Source of the DNA: Tethya wilhelma
Lineage: Eukaryota; Porifera; Demospongiae; Tethyida; Tethyidae
DNA length: 64,000 nt
Assembly (NCBI GenBank): GCA_964030475.1
Contig: CAXIPT010000006.1
Location: 6,174,231 to 6,238,230, forward strand
Direction of reading: 5' to 3'
Shown in pieces: positions 41,775 to 53,522 of this stretch (within the stretch, counting starts at the first letter, position 1; each line of letters opens with the position of its first letter). Both the position numbers and the translations under genes were made by a program. The notes beneath the pieces were generated by a model. It was not told where the DNA came from. It worked only from the letters and a program-made list of their open reading frames with translations, and made no database searches.

Positions 41775-44700
41775 ATGATCAGTTCAGTTCACATGATTAT
41801 CACCATCATTGTAGTGGCTGTCTTCATCAGCAGTTGTGAGAGTCAAGGTAAGGATCAATGCTAATCTTATGTACTCAATCAGCTGCATGAGCCTAGCTAG
41901 CTCACATGGGTGAGTACATGACTATAATTATTATGATAGTCTCTACATCACACGCTATAGATGATGGTATTAGGATCAGTCTAGGAGACAGGGTGATCCC
42001 TAACCATGGACTGGTGACTACTGAGGATATTGGAATTGATCCTGATGGAAGGAATCTAATGGAGGGACTGAAATGTAGCACTACCCACAGTAGCTGCTGT
42101 CCTGGGTTTGCTCCAGTTCGTAGTACAGTTTTTGGCTGGAGTCCAAGCGGTGTTGGAAGTTGGATGTATGCTCATGTTACAAGTTATATTTCTCGACTAG
42201 GTGACAGGACTCACCACATAGCTGGAATCAGACGACATGGTCGGGCAGTTTATGCCTTTCGTAATAGAGCAACTGATAATAATCGACTTTATTTGCTAAA
42301 TGGAATCTGGAGATGTGAGATTCCTGACTCTAATGGAGTGGAGAGGACCAAGTACATAGGAGTCTATGCTAATTCAATGAGCAGTAATGGTGAGACACTA
42401 TAATTGTTTTGGGAGTGCTGGGTATACAGCAATGGATACAATACTTCACACACCACAGGTTCATTGTCAGCTAATGGTTCTATCCAGTTCTCTCTAGTGG
42501 AAGAAGACCGAGTGGAGTTCACCCTCACCTTCAGAACCACTGGAGGACCAGCTACAGTTGTCACTTGGACAAGAGATGGAGTTGACATCTCATCTCTTGG
42601 AGACTGTGATAACTACACACAGTCACAGAGGGTCAGGCCTGATAGCTCAAATCCTCGGCTATACAGAGATGGTATCTACGACAACATCCTGACAGTGAGA
42701 GGAAGACTCTCAGGAGTGTATGGAGTCAGTGTGACTAATGATAGGACAACAACACCTGTTACTGCAAGCTTTGCAGTATTAGGTATACTATTGTTTAAAA
42801 TTAATGCTTAGCTAAAATTGTGCATTCAATTCTGTAAATATTCTTAGATCACAATCAAGATATCATTGATCAAGATAGTGGCTCTGCAATGCAATCTCTC
42901 ATTACTGGAGACATAACCATTTCCTGGAGAGTTAGCAACAGTTCAAGAATCTTTGGTGGATATGAGATCCAGTATAGAGTATGCCCTCTGGGGGGACAAA
43001 CTGGGTGTGGTCAACAACAATAATTGCCAATGTTTCCTCTGCTGAATATCAACTGACAGATGTGACTCCATGGGCGACGTACGAGATAAATGTTACTTTG
43101 ATTAACAGGACAAACCATCACTATTTTGGTCCAATCAAAGGAATGAGTGTTTCTGGAATTGAAGTCTCAACAACAGGTATAAAATCCTGCTTCCCGAGGT
43201 CCATTATCTTACCTGTTATTACATAATGATCTGGTGTTGGTTGTTTATGAAGTTAAAGATAATTGACCTGGTTTTCTCCTTGACACCTATCATAGTGAAA
43301 TCGAGTTTTTACTGGTTGCCTATTGCTAGTAGAACTTACTCTCGGCAGCTGCAGCACCCGAACACTTAGCTCACTGATTCTTAGTGGCTCAAAAAAACTA
43401 TTTTGCTGTATGTTTGTATCTGCATGTGTCTTGTGCCTATACCCTCTTGTGCCTATCTATGGCATGTTCATGACAATAATAATGATTGTATAATTAAAAA
43501 TGTTTATCAGCTTTCTCAAACTACATATAGCAATAATTATCATTGACAAACTCCCCATGTCATGTACAGGTGTTCTAGGTCCTGAGACTTCTTCTGTGGT
43601 TGAACTAGCTAACATCACATCAGTCCAAGTCACCTGGAACCAACCAGAAGGAGGAGTAGCAGTTGATGAATATGTTGTGTCTTATCGTCGCTTGAATGGA
43701 AGAGATGGACAGTGTAGCTCATTTCAAGATGAAGGCAGTGTGACAGTGAGAGCTGAGGGAGAAGGACCCTATACCACCACTCTCCACTTGAAAGGGAACA
43801 GCATCTACTCTTGCAATATAACTGCTAGGAAAATTCTTAGTGCTCTGAACTACAATACCACAAGTTTCAACATCACAACCAATTTAACAGGTATATATAC
43901 ACTCTTGGTATATACAATATACATATAATTCAGCATTACTATTGTTCTGGATACATGTGGACTAGACTACAAAATTAATTCTGCACCAATTTCTGACACA
44001 AATGTTTCATTTGTAGTTCCAACTGGAGCCCCTCAAAACCTCACCATCATCACCTCCACCTCCACCAGTGTCACCATATCTTGGGACAGTGTGGAGTGTA
44101 TCCATAGAAACGGACCCATTACCCATTACATCATCAGCTATGGTCCTAAGACTTCCAACAATGATTCACTGGAATCAGATGTGACGAACATGACAACCAT
44201 TCGAGCAGCCATTGCCAACAATGAACAAGAGAATGGTAGTAGCTATACAGCTCGTAATCTCGAGCCTTCCTCCCTTTATGTGTTCAAAGTGGCTTCTGGG
44301 AATTACAATGGAGAGGGATTAGATGATGTTATTCACGGAAAAACTCTTGGAAGTAAATAAAAATCTCGATCCACTAAAAATATTATTGTTTATATGATTG
44401 TAATGCTCTGTTTACATAACATAGCACTCCCAAAACATTTTCAACTCATGATAAGCCGTACTGATGACTGCGTCACTTGGAATGTAAGTTAGTATGATGA
44501 TTATATACATGTTACTTCTAGAATAGAAACTTACAATTAATACAGGCTGACAAGGCTGAAGAAATCAGGACAAACATCCACTCAAAACTCATTGAGGTCC
44601 TTCAGGAAAGATGTCACTGCAACTTTCCTGAAGAGAATCTTCTCAGTGGAGTGTTCAGTTGTGTCCACTCTAAAGAGCAGACCACTTACAGAAGCTCCAT

Positions 44701-44956
44701 CATTGGTACACACACACACTACGACACAGAGCTGGTACAGTTCATACAAGATTGGGTAGCATCAGCTCCTACTATGACTGTCCAGTGGTACTCAGTGAAA
44801 GTGAACCCAAGTTGTCCAGTTGGTATAGCCTCATTTGATGACCCAGAGTGTGGGAAACCAGTGGCTGCTGAGAAACAATGCCTGTTTGATGAGGACAACC
44901 CTGACGTTGCTCAATGTATTGAGGTTTGCATAGCACGTCGAATTCGACCACAGTAG
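41775..44956 (+). CDS. G: secreted Ig-Ig-FN3x3 protein, Cys-rich C-terminus
   Basis: Eight exons: 41775-41847 (signal peptide MISSVHMIITIIVVAVFISS), 41961-42389 (Ig-like, CSTTHSSCCPGF ... IWRCEIPDSNGV), 42459-42782 (Ig-like, TVVTWTRDGVDI, GVYGVSVTN), 42848-43176 (FN3), 43570-43890 (FN3), 44017-44352 (FN3), 44425-44483 and 44546-44956. About 760 aa. Exon 4 is 329 nt; one base is missing near the GGGGGG run at 42990, and adding one restores the FN3 frame. The last exon is a Cys-rich domain: KLIEVLQERCHCNF, GVFSCVHSKEQTTYRSS, LVQFIQDWVAS, then several cysteines to the stop. No TM helix follows, so it is predicted secreted or matrix-bound. The C-terminal domain is unrecognised. Confidence 0.8.
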
Positions 44957-46014
44957 CCGCAATAATATTGGTTAAAGAAACTCGTTGACAGTTTAAGGAA
45001 CTGATATTGTTGTATCTTAGTAGCTAATATTTGTAGGTAATCATTAATATTTGACATAGCACTGTGTGAAGGTTAGCTTAGCTATATGCATTTGGTACTA
45101 ATCAATAAACATTTCAAGTTTGTAATTCTACAAGCTATAGCTTGTATTCAAACATGCATATTGAATATCATTACCTTAACGAGTTTTGTATGTGTTGGGA
45201 AGGATTAGACCTAGCACAGGGTCAGCCCATCAACTCCACCCACTACCATGATCACACACATCACAGTGAGCACACAGGGGAGATTTGATCCCTCAACTAC
45301 AAACCATGTGCTCACATGTACAATAGCCGAAAGAGCTACTGACACAAGACTGAATACCAAGTGTCACATGACTAGCGTGTCTCCCATGGAAACACCTCAA
45401 CAGGGTGGGCTGGTCAATTCAACACTCAAAAACATTATCATACACATTGTGCACTGTCATGGTTTGACTCAGTAACTATAGAAACCATGTGCACATTAAT
45501 TTACAATGGACCATAATAATTATCATGCTGAAACAGGAAACTCATGTTGTAATTTGACAAGCTTCACCTTGTACTTGACCCACATTCTTTGCATCTCATT
45601 AGAGTTATTGTAGCCTGCATAATTATGACCATGTGCATCCACAAGTAGCTCAGATTATGTCCCCATATGATTCCCTAAGTTACTAACAAACCATATCATC
45701 TACATTTACAAAAGAAGACACATGACAACTATTTCAATCTAAAAGAACTACAACCCATAGCTGCTTTAATAAAAAGTTCAGCTACTCCTATAAAAAAACA
45801 ATATGGGTCTATAAAACTAATTATCTACACATGTGCATGGTTCATCATGCACAAACAAAATTATACTCATGTACATTGTAACTGTACCAAACATTATAGA
45901 TTGTGAAAAGTATATCAGTCTCTATCAAATTTTTTGAAGCTTAGATAAACATTTGCAGTCAACTAAGTTAAAACAGTGTTCCAATTACACAATACAAGTT
46001 CCTTCACTTATTCA
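44957..46014. other. Intergenic, one SINE-like stretch
   Basis: No gene seen except the tRNA-like stretch at 45277-45345. The remainder is AT-rich. Confidence 0.5.
45277..45345 (-). repeat. Possible tRNA-derived SINE
   Basis: On the minus strand GTAGCTCTTTCGGCT resembles a pol III A box, and GGGATCAAATCTCC about 45 bases on resembles a B box (GGTTCGAATCC type). There is no clean cloverleaf, so this is a tRNA-like relic, not a tRNA gene. Confidence 0.35.
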
Positions 46015-47022
46015 TCACATTTCAAAACAGTACCTAAAGTAGACCTTTCCACCACACCCCCTGGCTCCACAGAGCTCAATCTCATGACATCCAGTCCTTG
46101 GATAGTATGTAGTGCTACTGGTCAGTGCATCATAACCATTAGAATCATCGTCAAAAACTTGAACGACGAACCGATTCNCTTGTCCAAGCAGAGGTTGTGT
46201 TGGCATTCTGGTCCAGCGTAGCCGTTGGTACAAGAACAGGTATAGGAGACTATTCCGTCGTGACAAATTCCACCATTTTGACAAGGTTGTGACACACACT
46301 CATCGCCATCCTTGATGAAGTAGTAGTCAAAGAGCATGTAGGCTGAGCAGCTTGAGTCCTCGCAGAGTTTAAGATTGGTGTGGTTTCCAGGTGTCACGGG
46401 AAATACTTGAGTATCTATCATTCTGTCGTCATCTCCAGTGAAACCCTTATCGTTATCCCAGACACTGATTTGCAGGGACTGAAAGTCTCCAATGCCAAAG
46501 TCCAACAACTGATTCCAGGTAGGATTTTTAGTGCCTTTTTTAGTCTTTGTACGTTCAGTTGTGGAGCTCTGATTGGCATGTAAAACGATTACCCTAACGT
46601 ATGGATCAGGTTTATTAATCCAAAGATCAGTATTCTCCAATTTACTAGCCTTCTTGATGTACACCATCAGATGGCCAAGTCCTGAACTTTCTGGGGTTGA
46701 GGAGCGAACAACCCGATCCTATCGAAGAGATGAGACAAATGAACAAAACAATGATAATGTTAAGAAGAACACAATTTTGTGCTCATTAATTGATTTGTAT
46801 ACACATTTTTTAATACATAAAAACGTATTTTAACAATTCAATAGTTTCTTTTACACTGGATATCTTTACCAAATCTAGTTTCAATTTTTCAGCAGACAAA
46901 GTCTTCTTCGCCTCACCATCACTAGAGCTGGAGGCAGGGATGACTATAGCACCAACAAACAAACCATCAAAGAGAAGGAGAAGAACTACAGCAATGGATG
47001 CAAAGTGTAGCAGCAGATTCAT
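46015..47022 (-). CDS. H1: C2-EGF...C2 secreted protein, broken at N
   Basis: Exon 1 (47022-46825) encodes [20 protein letters not shown], a signal peptide, and an acidic stretch. Its donor (GTTTTT) is weak. Exon 2 starts at 46718 ([19 protein letters not shown]), gives a full first C2 domain ([29 protein letters not shown]) and one EGF domain ([12 protein letters not shown] ... GYAGPEC). At N46178 it jumps, in another frame, to the last part of the second C2 domain (FVVQVFDDD ... [13 protein letters not shown], stop 46015). EGF2 and most of C2B are absent compared with H2-H4. Because the break is at an N, the deletion is probably an assembly collapse. It is the most divergent member and lacks the intron MITE. 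Confidence 0.65.
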
Positions 47023-48929
47023 CTTGATCAGTTTCCGATGGAGTCGCCAAATGGTAATCCTAGCTCAATTTATCCTGTAGTGACGATGATGATATTGCAG
47101 TTTGAAATATCTCCGATGATAGTGAGTGTCCTCCGAAAGTTGCTCCTTTTATACTCGTTTTTAGACCATAATGCCATGCGAGCGCTCCGTACCCTTTTCT
47201 AAGAACTACACATCAATAATTATTATTACCTAGGTGTTAGGAATATAAGAACTACGATAATGATGCCCATGAATGGCGATATGTACATATCACTTCTTCA
47301 AGGATTTCAAGTTGCAAGACTTAGTCCAATATTATGCAATATTAAATATATTCTTTGTTCTGATATTATCTCATCAGGCAGTCAGATCTCTTTCTTTTGG
47401 TGAATGAATACCCTCAATAACATATGTACAGCTATGTACTAAATGTTTGGGATTAATCATCATTCCTGTCTGGTTTGATTCATTGCTTGCAATTACTAAC
47501 GGTAAAACGATAGATTTACTGCTATTCTCAAGAGAGGGTGTGAGTAGCACTATCCAGTGATCAGATACCATATATGGGCATTTCTAAGACCATTTCCTCA
47601 TTGTTCTAACATACCATGGATATCTATAATTATGCAAAAGCGTGAGGAAGTCTGTTATAGTGTGATCAAGATGGCATGCACCAATATATCAAGTCATCAG
47701 GATCGTGACTGGTGGTGGCTTGTAGGAAGAAAACAATCAAACTTGCTAGATCACTTCCTTCACTCACACTAACTCACACCCACCATACAATTAGTTCCAC
47801 ATAAATACACTATGTCCTATACACCTTTGTCTACCTGTCTACCTACCTCAAATTCCTTCCTGATTGGTAGGAATTTGAACCAATGCAATAATAAGCTATA
47901 TATGGTACTATTGTACAGATCATTGCATTTACGACACTGAGGATCCATATGAGGGATCAAGAATAAAAATGAGGTAGTCATTTGCCGAAATTGAAAAACC
48001 ATGCCATGCTTCGTAGTGTTTAAAGAATTAGACGCATCAATGTTTTCTCGGTATTATGAATGAGAACTACGATAATCATGCCCATCACATAAATGATGAT
48101 CACTCATTCAAAGGATTTTGCAAGTCCAATGTAATAATTATGCAATATTCTTTATGTTATCTCATCAGCAGCTATATTGTGGGATAGATTTTTATTATCA
48201 TTCCTGTCTGGTTTGATTCATTGCTTGCAATTAGTAGCAATAACACCATAAATTAAATTTACTGCTATTAATATATTTTGTCAAGTACATGTGACCAACA
48301 GCCTCCAGTAATCACATTATCAAAACTTAATTTTCTTCTCATAAATTTGTATACCATATATAGGCATTCCTAAGGCCATTTCAAATTCCTCTTTATACCA
48401 TGGATATCTATTATTGTTTTTGTATTTGTCAAACACGTGAGGAAGTCTGGCATGTATAGTGTGCATGGTCAAGCTAGATGGCACCAATACATTCTTCTAT
48501 CAAGTCATTAGGATCGTGACTGGTGGTGGCTTGTAGGAAGAAAACAATCAAAAACAACCACACCCACCAATTAGTTCCACACAATTACACTGTACCCAAG
48601 CTGTGCATCAAAAATTACATTAACGACACCTTTGTCCTTTTCTCGTGATCAATGACTGCTCCTCTATTGAACGAGAAATCTCTATAATTATGATAATTTC
48701 TTTAGCCAACGTTATTCTTTTGCTGCTCATAAACACGAATCTTACGCATATATTTTGATATTAAGATTAATAGGATTGGTGAAACTGAACAGTAAATTTG
48801 GCCTACTGATCACATCCAAAATCCAACAATTTGTATATATTTCTAATTGCCAATTTTAGCTGCCACGACCTTATAAGGGTCTGGACGTTTGTTGTCTATC
48901 AAAGTAACGTTATATAGAATTATATATCG
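47023..48929. other. Spacer between H1 and H2
   Basis: No gene supported. Two diverged copies of about 700 bp of non-coding sequence (around 47230-47720 and 48050-48540, both with CTCATCAGG/C and GTCTGGTTTGATTCATTGC) point to an old tandem duplication whose coding part is lost. Confidence 0.5.
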
Positions 48930-49215
48930 GTCAATTTTCTTAATATTCTGTCAAAGTGTTCTTTAGTCATTCGTTAATACATACACAAAATTTTATCATG
49001 GGCCGATAATGGGCTCCAGTAAAAAGTGGCAATTTACTGGTTCAAGTCATGATAATTGGCTGAATAAGTGCATAGTTGGTAACCTGAACAAGTAAATCAG
49101 TGACCTAAGCAAGTATAAATTTTACTGGAGCCCACTATCGGCCTGAGATAAAATTTTATCTACGTATTAATGAATGACTAAAGAACATTTTGACAAAAAA
49201 TTAAGAAAATTAACG
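48930..49215. mobile_element. About 285-bp MITE
   Basis: Inverted arms of about 85 bp, sharing GTTCTTTAGTCATTC, AAAATTTTAT and GGGCTCCAGTAAAA, near both ends. Confidence 0.75.
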
Positions 49216-49711
49216 GAACCACACACGAAGTAAAACAAACTCGACTACATGTGCTCTGCGTAGGCGGCAAGATTCAGAGTTGCCCGTTTGCAGTTGCTTC
49301 ACCAGACCTGCATATATACGCTCAATTAAAAGTGACGTATTCCTGTGATGTTGCGTACCAGGCCCCTCTCCCTCCTTATTTTTCGAGGAGGGAGGGGTCT
49401 GGGGATGAGGCTATACTATGGCCATGTGCATCCACAAGTAGCTCAGTTTACGTCTCCATAGTTTCTGATCCCTTAGTTACTAACAATATTAATCATCTAT
49501 AATATTCACAAAAGAAGATACATGACAACCGCTCCAATCTCAAAGAACTATGATATTATATACAAGATAACTTTTTTTAAAAAGTTCAGCTAGTCTACTC
49601 CTATAAAAAAAAAACCCAACAAATACAACAAAAAAATACTGTTCTAAGAAACTAGTTCTAGTACTATTCTACAGAAATAGGGTTCACTTGGCAGCCAATA
49701 GCTACCAGGAG

Positions 49712-51178
49712 TTAACAATATGAAAAGCAGTAGTCAAAGTAGACATATCCACTACACCCCTTGGTGCCACATATCTTGATATCGTTATGGCAACCAATGG
49801 TGGGGGTATACTCTACCTTACTGGTCAGTCGGTCGTCACTGTTGTGTGGATCGTGATCATAAACTTGAACGGTGAAGTCGGTCCAAAGGCTACAACCGAA
49901 ATCCAACATTTGGTTCCATTTTGGATTTATGGTACCGATATCTTTTTTGGAATTTTTGGTTTTTGATCCAAAAAGGTGACGATTAGCTCGGACTTTAAAG
50001 TAAGGGTCAGGGTGATTGTTCCACCAATCTTCGTCCGGTAGATTGGTTCCATTGCGAGCAAAGATCTCCAGGTGAACCTGAGGGTAATAGAGGCGGCAGT
50101 TCACGTCAGTATAACCCTCAGCACAGGTGCACTGGTAGCCCAGTGCGCCAGAGGCTTCAAAATACAAGGTGATACAAGTTCCTCCGTTAAGACAAGGCTC
50201 GTCCAAGCAGAGGTTGTGTTGGCATTCTGGTCCAACATAGCCGTCAACACAAGAACAGGTGTAGGAAGCTATCCCGTCGTGACAAATTCCACCATTTTGA
50301 CAAGGTATCGATGCACACTCATCTTCATCATTTGTGAAGTAGTAGTCAAAGAGCATGTAGGTTGAGCAGCTTGAGCCCTTGCAGAGTTTAAGATCTGTGT
50401 GGTTTCCAGGTGTCACGGAAAATACTTGCGTATCTATCATTCTGTCGTCATCTCCAGTTATACCATTGTCTTTATCCCAGACACTGATTTGCAGAGATTG
50501 AAAGTCTCCAATGCCAAAATCCAACAACTGATTCCAGGTAGGATTTTCAGTGCCTTTAATATAATAAGTACGTTCAGTTCTGGAGCTGTGATCAGCACGC
50601 ACAGTGATGACTTGAACATATGGATCAGGATCATTAGGCCAAAAATCAGTATTTGGCAGATTACAGGCCTTCTTGATGAACACTTTTAGATGGCCTTGTA
50701 CAGGTATGGCATCCTCTTCAGAGGACAAATGAGCTATCCAATTCACCAACTACAATACATTTAAGAGATGAGGAACAATTCGTGACACATACATGAATCC
50801 TACAGCTGCAATCTCACTACATTTACAAGCACATGAGTAATAAGATCTTCCTAGCCTCGAAACAGGCTCTGTCCCACTAATACGTATTTTTCCCCATGCA
50901 CAAATTATTATCCACATGTGAATTATTATCCACATGCAATTAGTGGGAGAGAGCCTGGTTTGAGGCTAGCATCTCCAACTATTACTGCAACAAGTATGCC
51001 TCACCTTTTCTTTCAGTTCCTCAACTTCTGCAAATTCCAGTTCCAAGTTTTCCATATACGTGTCTCGATTTTCCCCCTCAACATCTGAAGCAGGGAGGGT
51101 TTTAGCATCGGCAAACAAGTAATTGCAGTGGAAAAGAAGAAGGGTGATCGTGACACACAACAGATTCATCTTTCCCAT
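49712..51178 (-). CDS. H2: secreted C2-EGF-EGF-C2 protein
   Basis: Two exons in phase 0: 51178-51005 (signal peptide MGKMNLLCVTITLLLFHC, acidic pro-like stretch to EELKEK) and 50749-49712. Total 403 aa. Domains in order: C2A ([46 protein letters not shown] with Asp clusters in both calcium loops), EGF1 ([25 protein letters not shown]), EGF2 (CLDEPCLNGGTC, CTCAEGYTDVNC), and C2B (PDPYFKV, NPKWNQMLDF, YDHDPHNSDDR). It ends in CSGYVYFDYCFSYC. C2 domains bind calcium and phospholipid and are normally cytosolic, yet a signal peptide and EGF domains place this outside the cell. A role in adhesion, matrix or membrane binding is inferred. Intron 1 holds an AGCCTCG-family MITE. Confidence 0.85.
50852..50968. 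mobile_element. MITE in intron 1 of H2
   Basis: TAGCCTCGAAACAGGCTCTG on the left; inverse GAGCCTGGTTTGAGGCTA on the right. The same insertion, at the same place, is in H3 and H4. Confidence 0.8.
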
Positions 51179-52484
51179 TCATTCACCATGCAGTCAGTCA
51201 GTTCTGGAAGTTCTCAAGCTTACGATTGATGATGATGATATGGTTAGTTTGAAACCTCTAACAAGTGTGTTTAAAAATGCCTCTTTTATAAAAATTGTGG
51301 TCTTGCAGCCATCACATTACGATGTGGAAACAATGATGCATGCATACGACTTCAAACCATTTCTAAGGAATAAGAACCACTCATTTCATCGGTCCTCCAT
51401 CTTCTTGGCTTCTTTCCTCCATTATAACACTCCATTCTCTACAGACAAAGTAAACATACCAATTGGGCCGATTGTTTGAACCTAGCAACGCGATTGATCT
51501 TACTGCAGCTGGTCAAAAACTATGCATGTAAAATAATAATAAAATTATATCCTTCATTTCAGTGAAACTGGAGCCACCAATTAGAAACTCAAAACACAAA
51601 CAATAACAAACTTTCAATGGCTATAATCAATACACCACTGCCGCAGATATTATTATTCTAGGAATGTGAACAAACAAGTGCAATAGATATTAATTATAAT
51701 TGTTTCCCTATATGGTATTTGTCAAGAGAGCTGTGTCTGACTGGTACTGATAGTCACCAATTATGGTGTCCAGTGATCAGATTACTAATATTGAGCATTT
51801 CCTCCCATTTTCCTCATTTCCTCTCTGTAGAATTATATTCTCTTTTTAATAATAACATTTGATTCATTCCATTTCTATCTTTGGTAACAGTTACTAATAT
51901 AATTAGTCAGTGCGTACATATGCAATGTCAACTGAATGATACTATTCTGTTAGTGTATAAGTTAGCAGTATTATAATAGCTATAGAAAAGGATCTCATGT
52001 TATTCACTGAGGAGAATACTACTTAAAATTTAATAATAATTTATATGTTTCTCAATACTTAGAGCAGTCAATGTTCGTTGGCATTGTCTGGAAAGATTTC
52101 CGGTTAGACACCAAACATGAAAAAGTTTGAAGCACCAAGAACAGTAGCCATTGCTTACTTCAACATATCAGCCTTCCTGCTCTTTGAGATATGGCCTGGG
52201 AGTACTGCTGTGGCATGCTCTTCCCAACAGAAGGTAGCTATATAGGTCACAATGATTATTGCATCTGAATGTCTATTGATTACCTTTTCATCTAAAATTA
52301 TAATGCCGTTCATTTCCTTTAATCATTTCAGTCGACTGGCAACTGTTAGTTGGCAATAATACAAACAATACATTTGCTGTACAAAATTAATGTATAATAT
52401 AAAAAATTATGTTAGCAGTACGTACACCATGTAAAACTTAGAAAAAGGCATGCTGGCAAGCACTGAGAACAAAATTACTTAAAA

Positions 52485-52566
52485 TTTATGATGTGTGTCG
52501 TCTGTTCCAGAATCTGTGCAAAATGTGAGAATATTTTGTTTCTTTCTCGGTCTTTTATCCGAAGCT
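52485..52566 (-). pseudogene. Relic of the 3' end of the 58.6-kb gene
   Basis: The minus strand reads DKRPRKKQN and then loses the frame. It aligns with the last codons (DERPRKKQKFSHLHRN) and 3' flank of the gene ending at 58614. It shows that the duplicated unit of the H array included this neighbour's end. Confidence 0.6.
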
Positions 52567-52881
52567 AACCGTCAGATCACTTTTCTGAATTTTCTCTCTA
52601 GTAAAAAATAGCTAGGTTAACATTATGGGATGAAACTTTTTATCATTCCCTAGCTGTCTCATTAATTGTTGCTTGCAATTATATGCATTTACAATAGCTA
52701 TAGAATGATAAATTTACTGCTATATACTTGCCAATTAAGAGTAGGGCTGACTAACACTTTCCAGTGATCAGTTTCTCTCATTCTTTAGATTGTATACCAT
52801 AATATTATATGGGAACTTCTAAGACCATTTCCTCTTTATTTAAGCATACTATGGATATCCATAATTATCATTATCATCAAA

Positions 52882-52979
52882 TAGCCTCGTTCCCAGGCTC
52901 CCTCTCCGTGAGTCCACGACCACCGGAAATTTACACACTTCTTTTTCATTTTCAGAGAGGGAGCCTGGGAACGAGGCAA
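52882..52979. mobile_element. 98-bp hairpin MITE with perfect 9-bp TSD
   Basis: TAGCCTCGTTCCCAGGCTCC and inverse. Flanked by ATCATCAAA at 52873-52881 and 52980-52988. Confidence 0.9.
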
Positions 52980-53522
52980 ATCATCAAAAATGTGAGGAAG
53001 TCTAGCTGGTATATCAAGATGGCACCAATACAGTCTTCTATCAAGTCATTAGGATCGTCAATGGTGGTGGCTTAATTGTAGGAAGAAGACAATCAAACTA
53101 GCTATATAGATCACTTCCCTCACTCACACCAACTCACACCCACCATACAGTTATAATATTATAGTTCCACATAAATACACTGTGCCCTTTGCATCAAAAT
53201 AACATTAACGACACCTTTGTCCTTTATTCGTTATCAATGATTGCTCCTCCATGGAACGAGAAAGATAATTTCTTTCAGCCAAAGTTATTCTTTTGCTGCT
53301 CACAAACATGCATTATCTTACGTAGGTATTTTGATAACATTACAACAGAATTGATTGATGAAGTTGTGTGGCCTAGAGTCTACATGATTCTTCAGTACAA
53401 AAATGTTTTCTAGTCAGTCTAAAATTAACCTAGATTCAGTTGATCAGTTCTTCTACTTCTCTAGCCTCTATTTCTGTACAGTTATATAAGAGTCACAACT
53501 TCTGAATCAGTTAGTAAAAATT

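Larger units (their letters stand above)
51179..53522. other. Spacer between H2 and H3
   Basis: The first part (to about 51480) is the duplicated 5' flank shared with H3 and H4. It also holds a relic of the 58.6-kb gene (52485-52566) and a MITE (52882-52979). A short open stretch at 52117-52231 (MKKFEAPRTVAIAYFNISAF) before AAG|GTAGCT could be a first exon, but nothing follows it. Confidence 0.5.

Noticed and set aside
45277..45345. tRNA gene
   Set aside because: A- and B-box-like motifs are present but no acceptor stem or anticodon arm can be formed; kept only as a possible SINE.
51123..51479. 118-codon + frame, repeated at 57705-58076
   Set aside because: It starts antisense to the signal-peptide exon of H2/H4 and is kept open only because the flanks are recent duplicates. 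The H3 copy is interrupted.
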